From positions 1-38,974 of the forward strand of contig NZ_CAKUAL010000014.1 in the NCBI RefSeq assembly GCF_934636505.1: a DNA stretch of 38,974 nt, in the 5' to 3' direction. This DNA comes from an uncultured Ellagibacter sp. (GTDB lineage: Bacteria; Actinomycetota; Coriobacteriia; Coriobacteriales; Eggerthellaceae). Below are positions 1 to 7,463 of the stretch, piece after piece. Below the pieces are notes generated by a model that saw only the letters and a program-made list of their open reading frames with translations, searched no databases and had not been told where the DNA came from. How positions within the stretch are numbered: position 1 is the first letter of the stretch; each line of letters begins with the position of its first letter. The translations under genes were made by a program, and so were the position numbers.

Positions 1-25
1 GTGGAGCTGGTAGGCGCAGCTTCGC

Positions 26-1009
26 ATGACGAAATATCTTGCTCGACATATCGTGCGGTTCGCACTGCTGATGCTTGCCGTGGGGTTGGTAGTGTTCGCG
101 CTGGTGAGCATGTCGCCGATCGATCCCGTGCAGGCGAACGTGGGGCAGGCCGCGTATGTGAACATGTCTGAGGCTAAACGCGCTCAGCTGGCGAGTTACT
201 GGGGCGGTGATGTGCCGTTTTGGGAACGCTTCGCCAACTGGGCGGGTGCCCTTCTGCAGGGCGACATGGGAACATCGCTCAGGTTCAATGCGCCGGTGTC
301 CGAGGTCATCGCGCACCGAGCCGCCAACTCGTTGGCGCTCATGGGCATCGCGTGGCTGCTCAGCGGCGTGCTCGGGTTCGCGCTCGGCATTGCTGCGGGC
401 GCTCGCCGCGGTGGTGCTCTCGACCGGGTCGTCCGCAGCTACTGCTTCCTTTTGGCTTCGACCCCCACGTTCTGGCTCGGCTTGCTCATCTTGATGGTGT
501 TCGCCGTGCAGCTCGGCTGGTTCCCCATCGGGTTCTCCGTGCCTATCGGCGTATCGGCGGCGGACGTGACGTTGGCCGACGCGGCGCATCACCTGGTTCT
601 TCCTGCGCTCACGCTCTCAGTGACGGGCGTGGCCAACATCGCGCTGCATACGCGCGAGAAGGTGGTTGACGTGCTGGAAAGCGACTACGTGCGCTTCGCA
701 CGCGCACGCGGCGAGTCGGAGCTGAGCGTGATCGTGCACCACGGCTTGCGCAACGTAGCGCTGCCGGCCGTCACGCTGCAGTGCGCATTCATCTCCGAGA
801 TCTTCGGCGGATCGGTGCTGGTCGAGCAGGTGTTTTCTTATCCTGGCCTGGGGCAAGCGGCCGTGACCGCAGGATTGGGCGGCGATGTGGCGCTTCTCGC
901 GGGCATTGCGCTCGTGAGTGCCGCACTCGTGTTCGGCGGCAACCTGCTGGCTAATATTCTCTACGGCGTGCTCGACCCGCGCATGCGCGTCGGCGAGGGG
1001 AGGGCTTGA
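26..1009 (+). CDS. ABC importer permease, DppB/NikB-like
   Basis: Inner-membrane permease of a dipeptide/oligopeptide/nickel-type ABC importer, 327 residues, the usual family length. It has an N-terminal transmembrane segment, a long extracytoplasmic loop (about residues 35-100) and further hydrophobic spans. The cytoplasmic EAA-type loop is seen around residues 222-248 (YVRFARARGE...GLRNVALP), which docks on the ATPases encoded just downstream. The C-terminus LYGVLDPRMR is typical of the family. The stop overlaps the next start by one base (TGATG), so the two permeases are translationally coupled. Bases 1-25 may hold the end of an upstream gene: one frame stops at 11-13 and another at 27-29, so which is real cannot be told. 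A substrate-binding protein would be expected off the left edge. Substrate (peptide versus nickel) is not decided by this protein. Confidence 0.9.
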   Translation: MTKYLARHIVRFALLMLAVGLVVFALVSMSPIDPVQANVGQAAYVNMSEAKRAQLASYWGGDVPFWERFANWAGALLQGDMGTSLRFNAPVSEVIAHRAANSLALMGIAWLLSGVLGFALGIAAGARRGGALDRVVRSYCFLLASTPTFWLGLLILMVFAVQLGWFPIGFSVPIGVSAADVTLADAAHHLVLPALTLSVTGVANIALHTREKVVDVLESDYVRFARARGESELSVIVHHGLRNVALPAVTLQCAFISEIFGGSVLVEQVFSYPGLGQAAVTAGLGGDVALLAGIALVSAALVFGGNLLANILYGVLDPRMRVGEGRA

Positions 1010-1860
1010 TGGAAGAAGTGCTCCATGCCCCTGCGCAGCGCTCGCGCGGCAATCGGGCAATCACCCTCGTCGCGTGCATCGTGGCCGCTTGCGCGCTCGC
1101 TATTGTGGTGGCGTCGGGGCTTGTGCTTTACGGTCAGGCGACGGTCACGGACTTCACCGCGAAGAACCTCGCGCCTTCGCTTGCGCACCCCTTCGGCACT
1201 GACTGGATGGGTCGCGACATGCTTTTGCGCACGCTTGCGGGCCTGTCCACGAGCGTGCTGGTGGGCTTGCTGGCGGCCACCGTCTCGTCGGTGATCGCGC
1301 TTGTGCTTGGGTGTGCTGCCGCGCTTGGCGGAAAACGCGTCGATGCCGTGGTCAGCTGGCTGATCGACCTGATGATGGGCGTTCCCCACATCGTGCTTTT
1401 GGTGCTCATCTCCTATGCAATCGGGAAGGGCTTCTGGGGCGTGACCATCGGCGTTGCCGTGACGCATTGGCCGAGCCTTGCGCGCGTTGTTCGTGCCGAG
1501 GTGCTGCAATGCCGCGAGTCGAAGTTCGTCGAAGTTGCGCGCAAGTTGGGGCAAAGCCCGGCGCGCATCGCGTTGCACCATATGGTGCCCTATGTGCTGC
1601 CGCAGTTCGTGGTGGGGCTTATTCTGCTCTTTCCGCATGCCATCCTTCATGAGGCGGCAATCACCTTCCTCGGCTTCGGCTTGCCGCCCGAGCAGCCGGC
1701 AATCGGCGTGATCTTGAGTGAGTCGATGAGCTACCTATCGACGGGTGCCTGGTGGCTTGCCGTGTTCCCGGGTTTGGCGCTCATGGCGACGGTGCTGCTC
1801 TTCGATGTGGCTGGTCAGAGCTTGCGAAAGCTCGTTGACCCGCATACGGCGCAGAAATAG
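1009..1860 (+). CDS. ABC importer permease, DppC/NikC-like
   Basis: Second permease of the same importer, 283 residues. The ATG at 1009 is chosen because it follows a GGGGAGG ribosome-binding site and overlaps the preceding stop. An N-terminal transmembrane span is followed by the family hallmark HPFGTDWMGRDMLLR (about residues 62-76), found in DppC/OppC/NikC proteins, then several membrane spans. The EAA-type loop is EVLQCRESKFVEVARKLG with HHMVPYVLPQ. The C-terminal FPGLALMATVLLFDVAGQSLR matches the normal family end. It should form a heterodimer with the preceding permease and bind the two ATPases encoded at 1869-3475. Confidence 0.9.
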   Translation: MEEVLHAPAQRSRGNRAITLVACIVAACALAIVVASGLVLYGQATVTDFTAKNLAPSLAHPFGTDWMGRDMLLRTLAGLSTSVLVGLLAATVSSVIALVLGCAAALGGKRVDAVVSWLIDLMMGVPHIVLLVLISYAIGKGFWGVTIGVAVTHWPSLARVVRAEVLQCRESKFVEVARKLGQSPARIALHHMVPYVLPQFVVGLILLFPHAILHEAAITFLGFGLPPEQPAIGVILSESMSYLSTGAWWLAVFPGLALMATVLLFDVAGQSLRKLVDPHTAQK

Positions 1861-1868
1861 GTGGGAAG

Positions 1869-2876
1869 ATGTTGGAGAATGCAAACGACGGCGCAGCTGC
1901 GCAGGCGGCTTCGGCGAACAAGGCTGCCGCGCTCGCTCACGAGCAAACCGCGCACGAGGATGCGCAGTCGCACCATCATCACACGCACGCCGCGACGTCG
2001 CATCATGACGGCGGGCACCACCTTTTGCAGGTCGAGGATTTGAACGTGAGCTTTCGCATGTACGACGAGGACGCGCCGTACTTCCAGGCGAAGCAGCGCG
2101 ATGCCCAGGTGCTCCACGGGTTGAGCATCGCCGTCCACGCGGGCGAGATCGTGGCTGTGGTGGGCGCATCGGGTTCGGGCAAGACGCTTCTCGCCGATGC
2201 GGTGTTGGGATTGTTCGAGCCGAACGCCACGGTGCGGGGGCGCATCTGGTTCGACGGCGAGCGCAAAGACGCGGAGGGTTTGCGCGCGCTGCGCGGGCAC
2301 GGGCTGTCGCTCGTGCCGCAAAGCGTGAGCCATTTGGACCCCATGATGCGCGTGGGGAAACAGGTCGAAGGCTTCGCGAACGCGCTGTCGAAGGCCGAGC
2401 GCAAAGCGCGCCGCGAGCAGCTGTTCGAGCGCTACGGGCTCGGTCCCGAGGTCGCACACCTTTACCCTCATGAGCTTTCAGGCGGTATGGCACGCCGCGT
2501 GCTATTATGCTGTGCGCTCATGGACGACCCGCGGGTAATCGTGGCCGATGAGCCCACGCCCGGGCTCGACCTCGACCTCGCGGTCCGAGCGTTGGACGAC
2601 TTCCGCGCCTTCGCCAACGAAGGCAACGGCGTGCTGCTGATCACGCACGATATCGAACTGGCGCTGCGCGTGGCCGATCGCGTCGCCGTGTTCAAGGATG
2701 GCACTGTGGTGGAAGAGACGGCGGTCGCGAACTTCGCCGACCCCGCGCTTCTGCGCGACCCGTTCACCCGCGCGCTGTGGCATGCCCTTCCCGAGCACGA
2801 TTTCGCGGCTACGGCGAACGAGAACGGGTGGGGCTGTGGCGGCGAATTGGATCGCAAGGGAGGTCGCTCGTGCTAG
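1869..2876 (+). CDS. ABC importer ATPase, DppD/NikD-like, with His-rich N-terminal tail
   Basis: ATP-binding subunit of the importer, 335 residues. The nucleotide-binding domain begins near residue 53. Walker A is GASGSGKT at 99-106, the Q-loop is LVPQSVSHLDP near 148-158, the signature LSGGM is at 203-207, Walker B is VIVADEPTPGLD from 223, and the switch His is in LLITHD. The first 52 residues are not part of the fold: an Ala-rich start is followed by 11 histidines between residues 24 and 51, including four in a row. Such clusters bind Ni, Zn or Co in other proteins, so a metal substrate or metal sensing is plausible, but that is inference. The gene lies 8 nt after the second permease and overlaps the next gene by 7 nt. 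The short C-terminus lacks the usual long oligopeptide-ATPase extension. Confidence 0.88.
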   Translation: MLENANDGAAAQAASANKAAALAHEQTAHEDAQSHHHHTHAATSHHDGGHHLLQVEDLNVSFRMYDEDAPYFQAKQRDAQVLHGLSIAVHAGEIVAVVGASGSGKTLLADAVLGLFEPNATVRGRIWFDGERKDAEGLRALRGHGLSLVPQSVSHLDPMMRVGKQVEGFANALSKAERKARREQLFERYGLGPEVAHLYPHELSGGMARRVLLCCALMDDPRVIVADEPTPGLDLDLAVRALDDFRAFANEGNGVLLITHDIELALRVADRVAVFKDGTVVEETAVANFADPALLRDPFTRALWHALPEHDFAATANENGWGCGGELDRKGGRSC

Positions 2877-3475
2877 AGGCTCGAGACATCACGTTCGGTT
2901 ACCCTGGCGCAAAACCCCTGTACAGCGGATTCAGCCTGCAAGTCGAGCCCGGCGAGCGTGTAGCGCTTCAGGCTCCCTCGGGGTTTGGCAAGACCACGCT
3001 GTGCCGCGTGCTCGCTGGGTTCGAGCGTCCGCAGGCCGGTGAGGTACTGCTCGATGGTCAGCCGCTTCCGCGTCGCGGAGTATGCCCGGTGCAGCTGATC
3101 CAGCAGCATCCCGAGCAGGCGGTCGATCCGCGCCTGCGCATGCGCAAAACGCTGGCGGAGGCGGGCGACGTGCCGCAAGAACTCCTCGACAACCTGGGGA
3201 TTCGCGATGAGTGGATGCAGCGCTACCCCCATGAGCTCTCCGGCGGCGAGCTGCAGCGCTTCTGCATCGCCCGAGCGCTCGCCACGCACCCGCGCTACCT
3301 CATCTGCGACGAAGTTTCCACGATGCTGGATGCGGTCACGCAAGCGCATATCTGGCGCGTGCTGCTGGACTATGCCGAGCGGGAAGGTGCCGGCATGCTG
3401 CTCGTTTCCCATACCCCTGCGCTTACGGAGCGCGTGGCGACGCGGAAAGTGAAGCTCTCGAGGAGCGAAAGCTGA
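2870..3475 (+). CDS. ABC importer ATPase, DppF/NikE-like, short form
   Basis: Second ATP-binding subunit, 201 residues. The GTG at 2870 is chosen because AAGGGAGG lies 6 nt upstream and an alignable domain starts there (LEARDITFGYPG). Walker A is APSGFGKT at 35-42, with Ala replacing the first Gly of the P-loop. The Q-loop is LIQQHPEQAVDPR, the signature LSGGELQR, Walker B RYLICDEVSTMLD and the H-loop LLVSHT. The catalytic Glu is present, so the site should hydrolyse ATP. It is much shorter than typical DppF/OppF proteins (about 320 residues) and lacks the C-terminal oligopeptide-ATPase extension, resembling the compact NikE-type subunits. It pairs with the preceding His-tailed ATPase and is the last gene of the importer operon. 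Confidence 0.88.
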   Translation: MLEARDITFGYPGAKPLYSGFSLQVEPGERVALQAPSGFGKTTLCRVLAGFERPQAGEVLLDGQPLPRRGVCPVQLIQQHPEQAVDPRLRMRKTLAEAGDVPQELLDNLGIRDEWMQRYPHELSGGELQRFCIARALATHPRYLICDEVSTMLDAVTQAHIWRVLLDYAEREGAGMLLVSHTPALTERVATRKVKLSRSES

Positions 3476-3599
3476 TTCGAGAAGCTCGCATGTCCATGCT
3501 TCCTAATGTCTTGTTTGCGAATTGCGCCTGTGGGGTGCGCTTGCTCGCCTCCGTTAGAGCGGTAGAGCGTCGAGATTGTTTGTCTTCCCGTGACGGGGG

Positions 3600-3628
3600 C
3601 TGGCAGCCCATGCTCGTTTGCCTATAAT
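3600..3628 (+). promoter_or_regulatory. Promoter for the 3639 gene, near-leaderless
   Basis: A consensus TATAAT at 3623-3628 is preceded, after a 17-nt spacer, by CTGGCA (3600-3605; four of six matches to TTGACA). Transcription would start near 3636, only a few bases before the ATG at 3639, which has no Shine-Dalgarno sequence. That fits a leaderless or near-leaderless mRNA. Confidence 0.6.
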
Positions 3629-3638
3629 GAACGCTGCT

Positions 3639-4721
3639 ATGGAAAAGACATCCCGAGAGAAAATCGCGCTCATCGTATTCCTCATCCTTGCTATTGGGAT
3701 GGGGTGCATCCTGTTCGGCTACGTGTTTGCTGGCCATTCATGGAACGTCACCGCCTCGAACATCGATGATGCGTTCGGTAACATGGAAGGCTATACCGCC
3801 ATCGTCTACGAGGGAACCATCGAAGAGGAAGAAAGCGCTGCGCAATCGTCTGCATCTGCGACATCAGCCGCCAACGGCTCCGCCAACTCAAAGAATGCGG
3901 GGGATGCCGAATCGCTTCCCGGGGACTCGAAGGCGGGGGACGGGCAAGCCTCCGCTTCCTCTTCGTCCTCTTCCGATGGCAATCAAGCCTCTGCTTCCTC
4001 TTCGGAAAACAGCCAGGCATCTTCTGCCGCCTCGTCTTCCGACAAGCAGACCGCTTCTTCTCAGGGTGGTTCGAGTGTAAATACAGCTTCCCCAACGAGC
4101 GTAAGCGCGCAGGGCAACGGCTCTGTCGATCAGGGAGTCTCTACTGCATCGGAACCTGTCGCTGCGGAAGGCTCCGCGTCCGAAGGCGTCGTAGGGGAAA
4201 GTACTGCCGGGGAAGGCGTTTCTGCAACTGTTTCCCCTGGTGGAACCTTAGATTCCCAGGTGGGTTCCGCTGCACCGCTCGCGGGGCACAAAAAGGAGAA
4301 GGAACCGGTCGCGCTCTCCGATGTCGATGAGCTCTACCAGGCCAAGGGCGCAAACGTCATCTCGCTTCATACGAGTGATCTGTCCGCCTATGAAGAGGGA
4401 ACGATTCTGAAGCGCGGCGGCAAGCGCTACGGCATCTTCTCGGTCACCCGCGAGTACTCGAGGATCCTTATCGATGAGAAGGTTAAGTACTTCACCGAGC
4501 AGAAGGTAGACTACGTCATTGCTCTTTGTCCCGAGGAGTCGTATCTCAAGAATGCCGAGAACATCGACATCGTCATCACCACGGCAGACTCGACGATCTC
4601 GTCGATGGGCGAATCGAGGAACGGCGGCTTCTACGTGAGCACGCCGAAGATCGGCTCGGTCGGGGCGATCCTCATCTCGCCAAGCAATGTTGTCTCCGCG
4701 AAGACTATCTCCGAGCTGTAG
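3639..4721 (+). CDS. Membrane-anchored protein: Ser/Ala-rich stalk and C-terminal domain resembling a degenerate metallophosphoesterase
   Basis: About 360 residues. A basic start (MEKTSREK) precedes one transmembrane helix at about 8-31, so the rest is probably extracytoplasmic. Residues from roughly 65 to 225 are a low-complexity Ser/Ala/Gly/Glu stalk. The C-terminal 140 residues contain ILKRGGKRYGIFSVTREYS, VDYVIALCPEESY, ENIDIVITTADST and GGFYVSTPKIGSVGAILI. Their order recalls the second half of secreted 5'-nucleotidase/metallophosphoesterase domains, but the expected His-bearing metal motifs are absent. The ATG at 3639 is preferred over a TTG at 3618 and an ATG at 3627 because it lies just after the promoter -10. 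Function is unknown; the phosphoesterase likeness is a by-eye inference. A strong bidirectional hairpin follows. Confidence 0.7.
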   Translation: MEKTSREKIALIVFLILAIGMGCILFGYVFAGHSWNVTASNIDDAFGNMEGYTAIVYEGTIEEEESAAQSSASATSAANGSANSKNAGDAESLPGDSKAGDGQASASSSSSSDGNQASASSSENSQASSAASSSDKQTASSQGGSSVNTASPTSVSAQGNGSVDQGVSTASEPVAAEGSASEGVVGESTAGEGVSATVSPGGTLDSQVGSAAPLAGHKKEKEPVALSDVDELYQAKGANVISLHTSDLSAYEEGTILKRGGKRYGIFSVTREYSRILIDEKVKYFTEQKVDYVIALCPEESYLKNAENIDIVITTADSTISSMGESRNGGFYVSTPKIGSVGAILISPSNVVSAKTISEL

Positions 4722-4772
4722 ATCCTCCGGGGTTATTTCTGCCGCGCGACAATGAGCGGCGACCGAAACAGC

Positions 4773-4816
4773 AAGCGACCCCGCCTCGTGCAATCGCGCA
4801 TTCGGTGGGGTCGCTT
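4773..4816. terminator. Bidirectional terminator between convergent genes
   Basis: A 13-bp stem with one G-U pair (4773-4785 with 4804-4816, core GCGACCCC/GGGGTCGC) and an 18-nt loop lies between the stops of two convergent genes. T residues follow on both strands, though the tails are short. Confidence 0.7.
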
Positions 4817-4900
4817 CATGAATCGCCTTCCCGAAAAGGGTCAGGCTATTCGGGGTTCCTGCATCTGGTCAATCGACGCTCCTCTTTGGGTGGGCCGTCG

Positions 4901-5464
4901 CTACTTCAAGACGATGTTCTCAATCATGGGCAGTGCGTCGTTCCAATCGACTTTGGAGCCTATGACCACGCCGACCGTCATTCCGGAAGGTGCCTTGGTG
5001 AACAGGTTGACGGTGCCATTGGAGGCGGTGTGACGCACCCAGGTGATGCCGTTGACGTCGACTTCGTCGATGGTGCCGTCTTTCTTGGAGCCCATTCTGG
5101 CTTCCGCTTCGGTCATCGGCTCGGTCTTGTACGTGCGAATGTCGATGAAGGCGAAGGTGTCATCGCCGAGCGTGAACTCGCACTCTTCGTACTTCTCGTT
5201 CATCGATCTGGTGCCTGGTTTCCAGCCATCAGTTGGCTCTAAGCTGTACGAAGGGTAGTCGACGCCGGTTTTGGCCTCAACGGCGGGCTCTGGGGTCTCT
5301 TCAGCCTTCGGCTCTTCCGCAGGCTGCGTCGTTGCCGTGTCGTCGCTCGCCTTCTTCTGCTCCTCGGCGTCACCGCCGCAGCCGGCCATCGTGAACGCAA
5401 GGGCTGCCGTCAACGCAACGGCGGACACACCGAGCGCGACCTTCCTCATCATGGGCTTCAACAT
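4901..5464 (-). CDS. Putative surface lipoprotein, unknown function
   Basis: About 187 residues. The second of two nearby ATGs (at 5464) is preferred because AAAGGGAG lies 8 nt upstream; an ATG at 5470 would leave only 2 nt. The N-terminus MLKPMMRKVALG with a hydrophobic stretch ends in a lipobox (TMAGC, then GG), so the mature protein should be lipidated at that Cys and held on the outer face of the membrane. A Glu/Pro/Thr-rich linker (about 30-60) leads to a C-terminal domain of about 120 residues (YPSYSLEPTDGWKP, FIDIRTYKTEPMTEAEARMG, VNGITWVRHT). No catalytic motif is recognised. The gene stands alone, converging on the 3639 gene. Confidence 0.75.
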   Translation of the reverse strand: MLKPMMRKVALGVSAVALTAALAFTMAGCGGDAEEQKKASDDTATTQPAEEPKAEETPEPAVEAKTGVDYPSYSLEPTDGWKPGTRSMNEKYEECEFTLGDDTFAFIDIRTYKTEPMTEAEARMGSKKDGTIDEVDVNGITWVRHTASNGTVNLFTKAPSGMTVGVVIGSKVDWNDALPMIENIVLK

Positions 5465-5674
5465 ATTCATCACTCCCTTTCCCGTTGCATCGTGCAAGCC
5501 GCTTCGCACTCCGCCCTTCCCGACGAAGTCAGCTTCTATCGGTATTGTGCCTTGCGGGGTCACGTTTACGAAGTGACCAGCGGCCCAAACGATGCGCACA
5601 TGTGCACCGCACGGCCAAGATACAAGGGGGGGAAGGGATTGCCTGACCCGTTTTCGGGACTTCGGGCAGAGAAA

Positions 5675-5706
5675 AAGGCGGGCCCCATGCGAGGAACCCG
5701 CCTTTC
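5675..5706 (-). terminator. Intrinsic terminator of gdhA
   Basis: Read on the minus strand, a 9-bp stem (AAAGGCGGG/CCCGCCTTT) with a 14-nt loop is followed by a run of T (TTTTTCTCT). It lies 26 nt beyond the gdhA stop. Confidence 0.85.
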
Positions 5707-5731
5707 CGAAAGAATTGCGTGAAGGTGGTGC

Positions 5732-7087
5732 TTAGACGATGCCCTGAGCCATCATGGCGTCGGCAACCTTCTTGAAGCCGGCGATGTTGGCGCCCATCAC
5801 GAAGTTGCCCTCATGGCCGTATTCCTTCGCCGTGTCGTCGACGTTGTGGAACATGCCGCGCATGAGCGTTTCGAGCTTGCCGTCGACCTCCTCGAAGGTC
5901 CAGGAAAGATGCTCGGCGTTCTGGCTCATCTCGAGGCCGGACACGAGCACGCCGCCCGCGTTGGCCGCCTTGCCGGGGAAGAACGCGACGCCGTTGTTCT
6001 GGAAGTACTCGGTCGCCTCGATCGTGGTCGGCATGTTGGCACCTTCGCCGACTGCCTTGCAGCCGTTCGCGACGAGGGCCTTCGCGTCCTCGATGCCGAG
6101 GGTGTTCTCGCGCGCGCAGGGGAGCGCGATGTCGCAGGGGAGCTGCCACACGCCGCGGCCGTCCTCGGCGTGCCATGTCGCGTTCGGGCGCTCTTCGACG
6201 TACATCGCGAGCGTGACGCCCTTGTCGTGGCCGGAGCGCTTCTTGTTGTAGACGTGCTCGAGCACCTGGTAGTCGATGCCTTCCTGGTCCTCGACCCAGC
6301 CGTGGGTGTCGGAGCAGGCGATCACCTTGCCGCCGAGCTGCGAGACCTTCTGAATCGCGTAGATGGCAACGTTGCCGGAGCCGTGCACAACGACCTTCTT
6401 GCCCTCGAAGGAGTCGCCCTTGCTCTTGAGGTACTCGTCGACGAAGTAGACAAGGCCGTAGCCGGTTGCCTCGGTGCGGGCGAGCGAGCCGCCGAAGGAG
6501 AGGCCCTTGCCGGTGAGAACGCCGGTCCACTCGTTGCAGATGCGCTTGTACTGGCCGAACATGTAAGCGACTTCGCGGCCGCCGACGCCTAGGTCACCTG
6601 CGGGAACGTCGGTGTTCGGGCCGACGTGGCGGTAGAGTTCGGTCATGAACGACTGGCAGAAGCGCATGATCTCGTTGTTGGACTTGCCCTTCGGGTCGAA
6701 GTCGGAGCCGCCCTTGCCGCCGCCCATCGGCAGCGTGGTCAGCGCGTTCTTGAAGATCTGCTCGAAGCCCAAAAACTTCAGCATGCCCAGATAAACCGTG
6801 GGGTTGAAGCGCAGGCCGCCCTTGTAGGGGCCGATTGCGGAGTTGTACTCGACGCGGAAGCCGCGGTTGACCTGGACTTCGCCCTTGTCGTCAACCCACG
6901 GAACGCGGAACTGGATGATTCGCTCGGGCTCGACGATGCGCTCGAGGATCTTCGCTTCCTCGTATTCCGGATGCGCCTCGATGACTGGCTCGAGCGTGCT
7001 CATGACCTCGGTGACGGCCTGGATGAACTCGGGCTGATCGGGGTCCTTCGCCTTAACTTGGTCGATAATTCGCTGGACGTAACTCAT
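5732..7087 (-). CDS. gdhA: Glutamate dehydrogenase, hexameric NADP-type
   Basis: Catalyses reductive amination of 2-oxoglutarate with ammonia to glutamate (and the reverse) in the cytosol. The 451 residues match the bacterial hexameric (about 450-residue) class. Visible motifs: the substrate-binding stretch VEYNSAIGPYKGGLRFNP, the catalytic-lysine region LPMGGGKGGSDFDPKGKSN, PAGDLGVGGREVAYMFGQYK, the Rossmann loop VVHGSGNVAIYA, and the C-terminal NAGGVLVSGLEMSQN. The ATG at 7087 is chosen because GAGGAGG lies 4 nt upstream; an in-frame codon 10 residues earlier has no such site. The gene is monocistronic, divergent from the YidC-fusion operon and followed by a terminator. Cofactor preference is inferred from family resemblance. 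Confidence 0.96.
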   Translation of the reverse strand: MSYVQRIIDQVKAKDPDQPEFIQAVTEVMSTLEPVIEAHPEYEEAKILERIVEPERIIQFRVPWVDDKGEVQVNRGFRVEYNSAIGPYKGGLRFNPTVYLGMLKFLGFEQIFKNALTTLPMGGGKGGSDFDPKGKSNNEIMRFCQSFMTELYRHVGPNTDVPAGDLGVGGREVAYMFGQYKRICNEWTGVLTGKGLSFGGSLARTEATGYGLVYFVDEYLKSKGDSFEGKKVVVHGSGNVAIYAIQKVSQLGGKVIACSDTHGWVEDQEGIDYQVLEHVYNKKRSGHDKGVTLAMYVEERPNATWHAEDGRGVWQLPCDIALPCARENTLGIEDAKALVANGCKAVGEGANMPTTIEATEYFQNNGVAFFPGKAANAGGVLVSGLEMSQNAEHLSWTFEEVDGKLETLMRGMFHNVDDTAKEYGHEGNFVMGANIAGFKKVADAMMAQGIV

Positions 7088-7463
7088 GTAACCTCCTCGG
7101 GGTTTACTTGTTCCCAACCGCGGCCATTATAAGTTTGCTCAACGACTCCGTTACCTCTAATTAACATGATAGAAACAATGGTCGCAGCCAATCGCGTTTC
7201 TCCTCCATAAACGGTAGCGGTGGAGCCTCCGAGGAAGGGAAATCGCCGCACCTTTGAAGGGAAGGGAGCCGCCTCCTCTCCGAAGGAAGGGACGTCGCGT
7301 CGAGCCAATCGGAGCGTCCACGGATTTAGTACGCCCCAGTGCGTGATTGGGCGCTCATGCGACACGATTTGTAGTACCATTCTAGTTCTGCGTTTTTACC
7401 TCAGTTTTGCCTCGATTTAACTTCATCGCGCTCGCAGCGCGCGATGCGAAAGGACTTGCTCGC
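7088..7463. other. Divergent intergenic region with a thrice-repeated GAAGGGA motif
   Basis: 376 nt between gdhA and the YidC-fusion gene. Besides the gdhA -10 it holds three copies of GAAGGGA at 7234-7240, 7261-7267 and 7286-7292 (27 and 25 nt apart). Each is preceded by a related CTCCGA/CTTTGA-like stretch within a purine-rich block at 7227-7292. No known riboswitch was matched. No confident promoter was found for the plus-strand gene. Confidence 0.4.
7126..7131 (-). promoter_or_regulatory. Possible -10 element of gdhA
   Basis: On the minus strand a perfect TATAAT lies about 40 nt upstream of the gdhA start. No convincing -35 is seen at 16-18 nt spacing, so the promoter may need an activator. 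Confidence 0.4.

Noticed and set aside
7200..7300. Glycine or other riboswitch in the gdhA/YidC-fusion intergenic region
   Set aside because: CCGAAGG-like strings look suggestive, but the conserved cores and pairing of the glycine aptamer could not be laid out on either strand.
7084..7380. Small minus-strand open frame upstream of gdhA
   Set aside because: It runs through the gdhA -10 and ribosome-binding site, overlaps the start of gdhA and has no domain.
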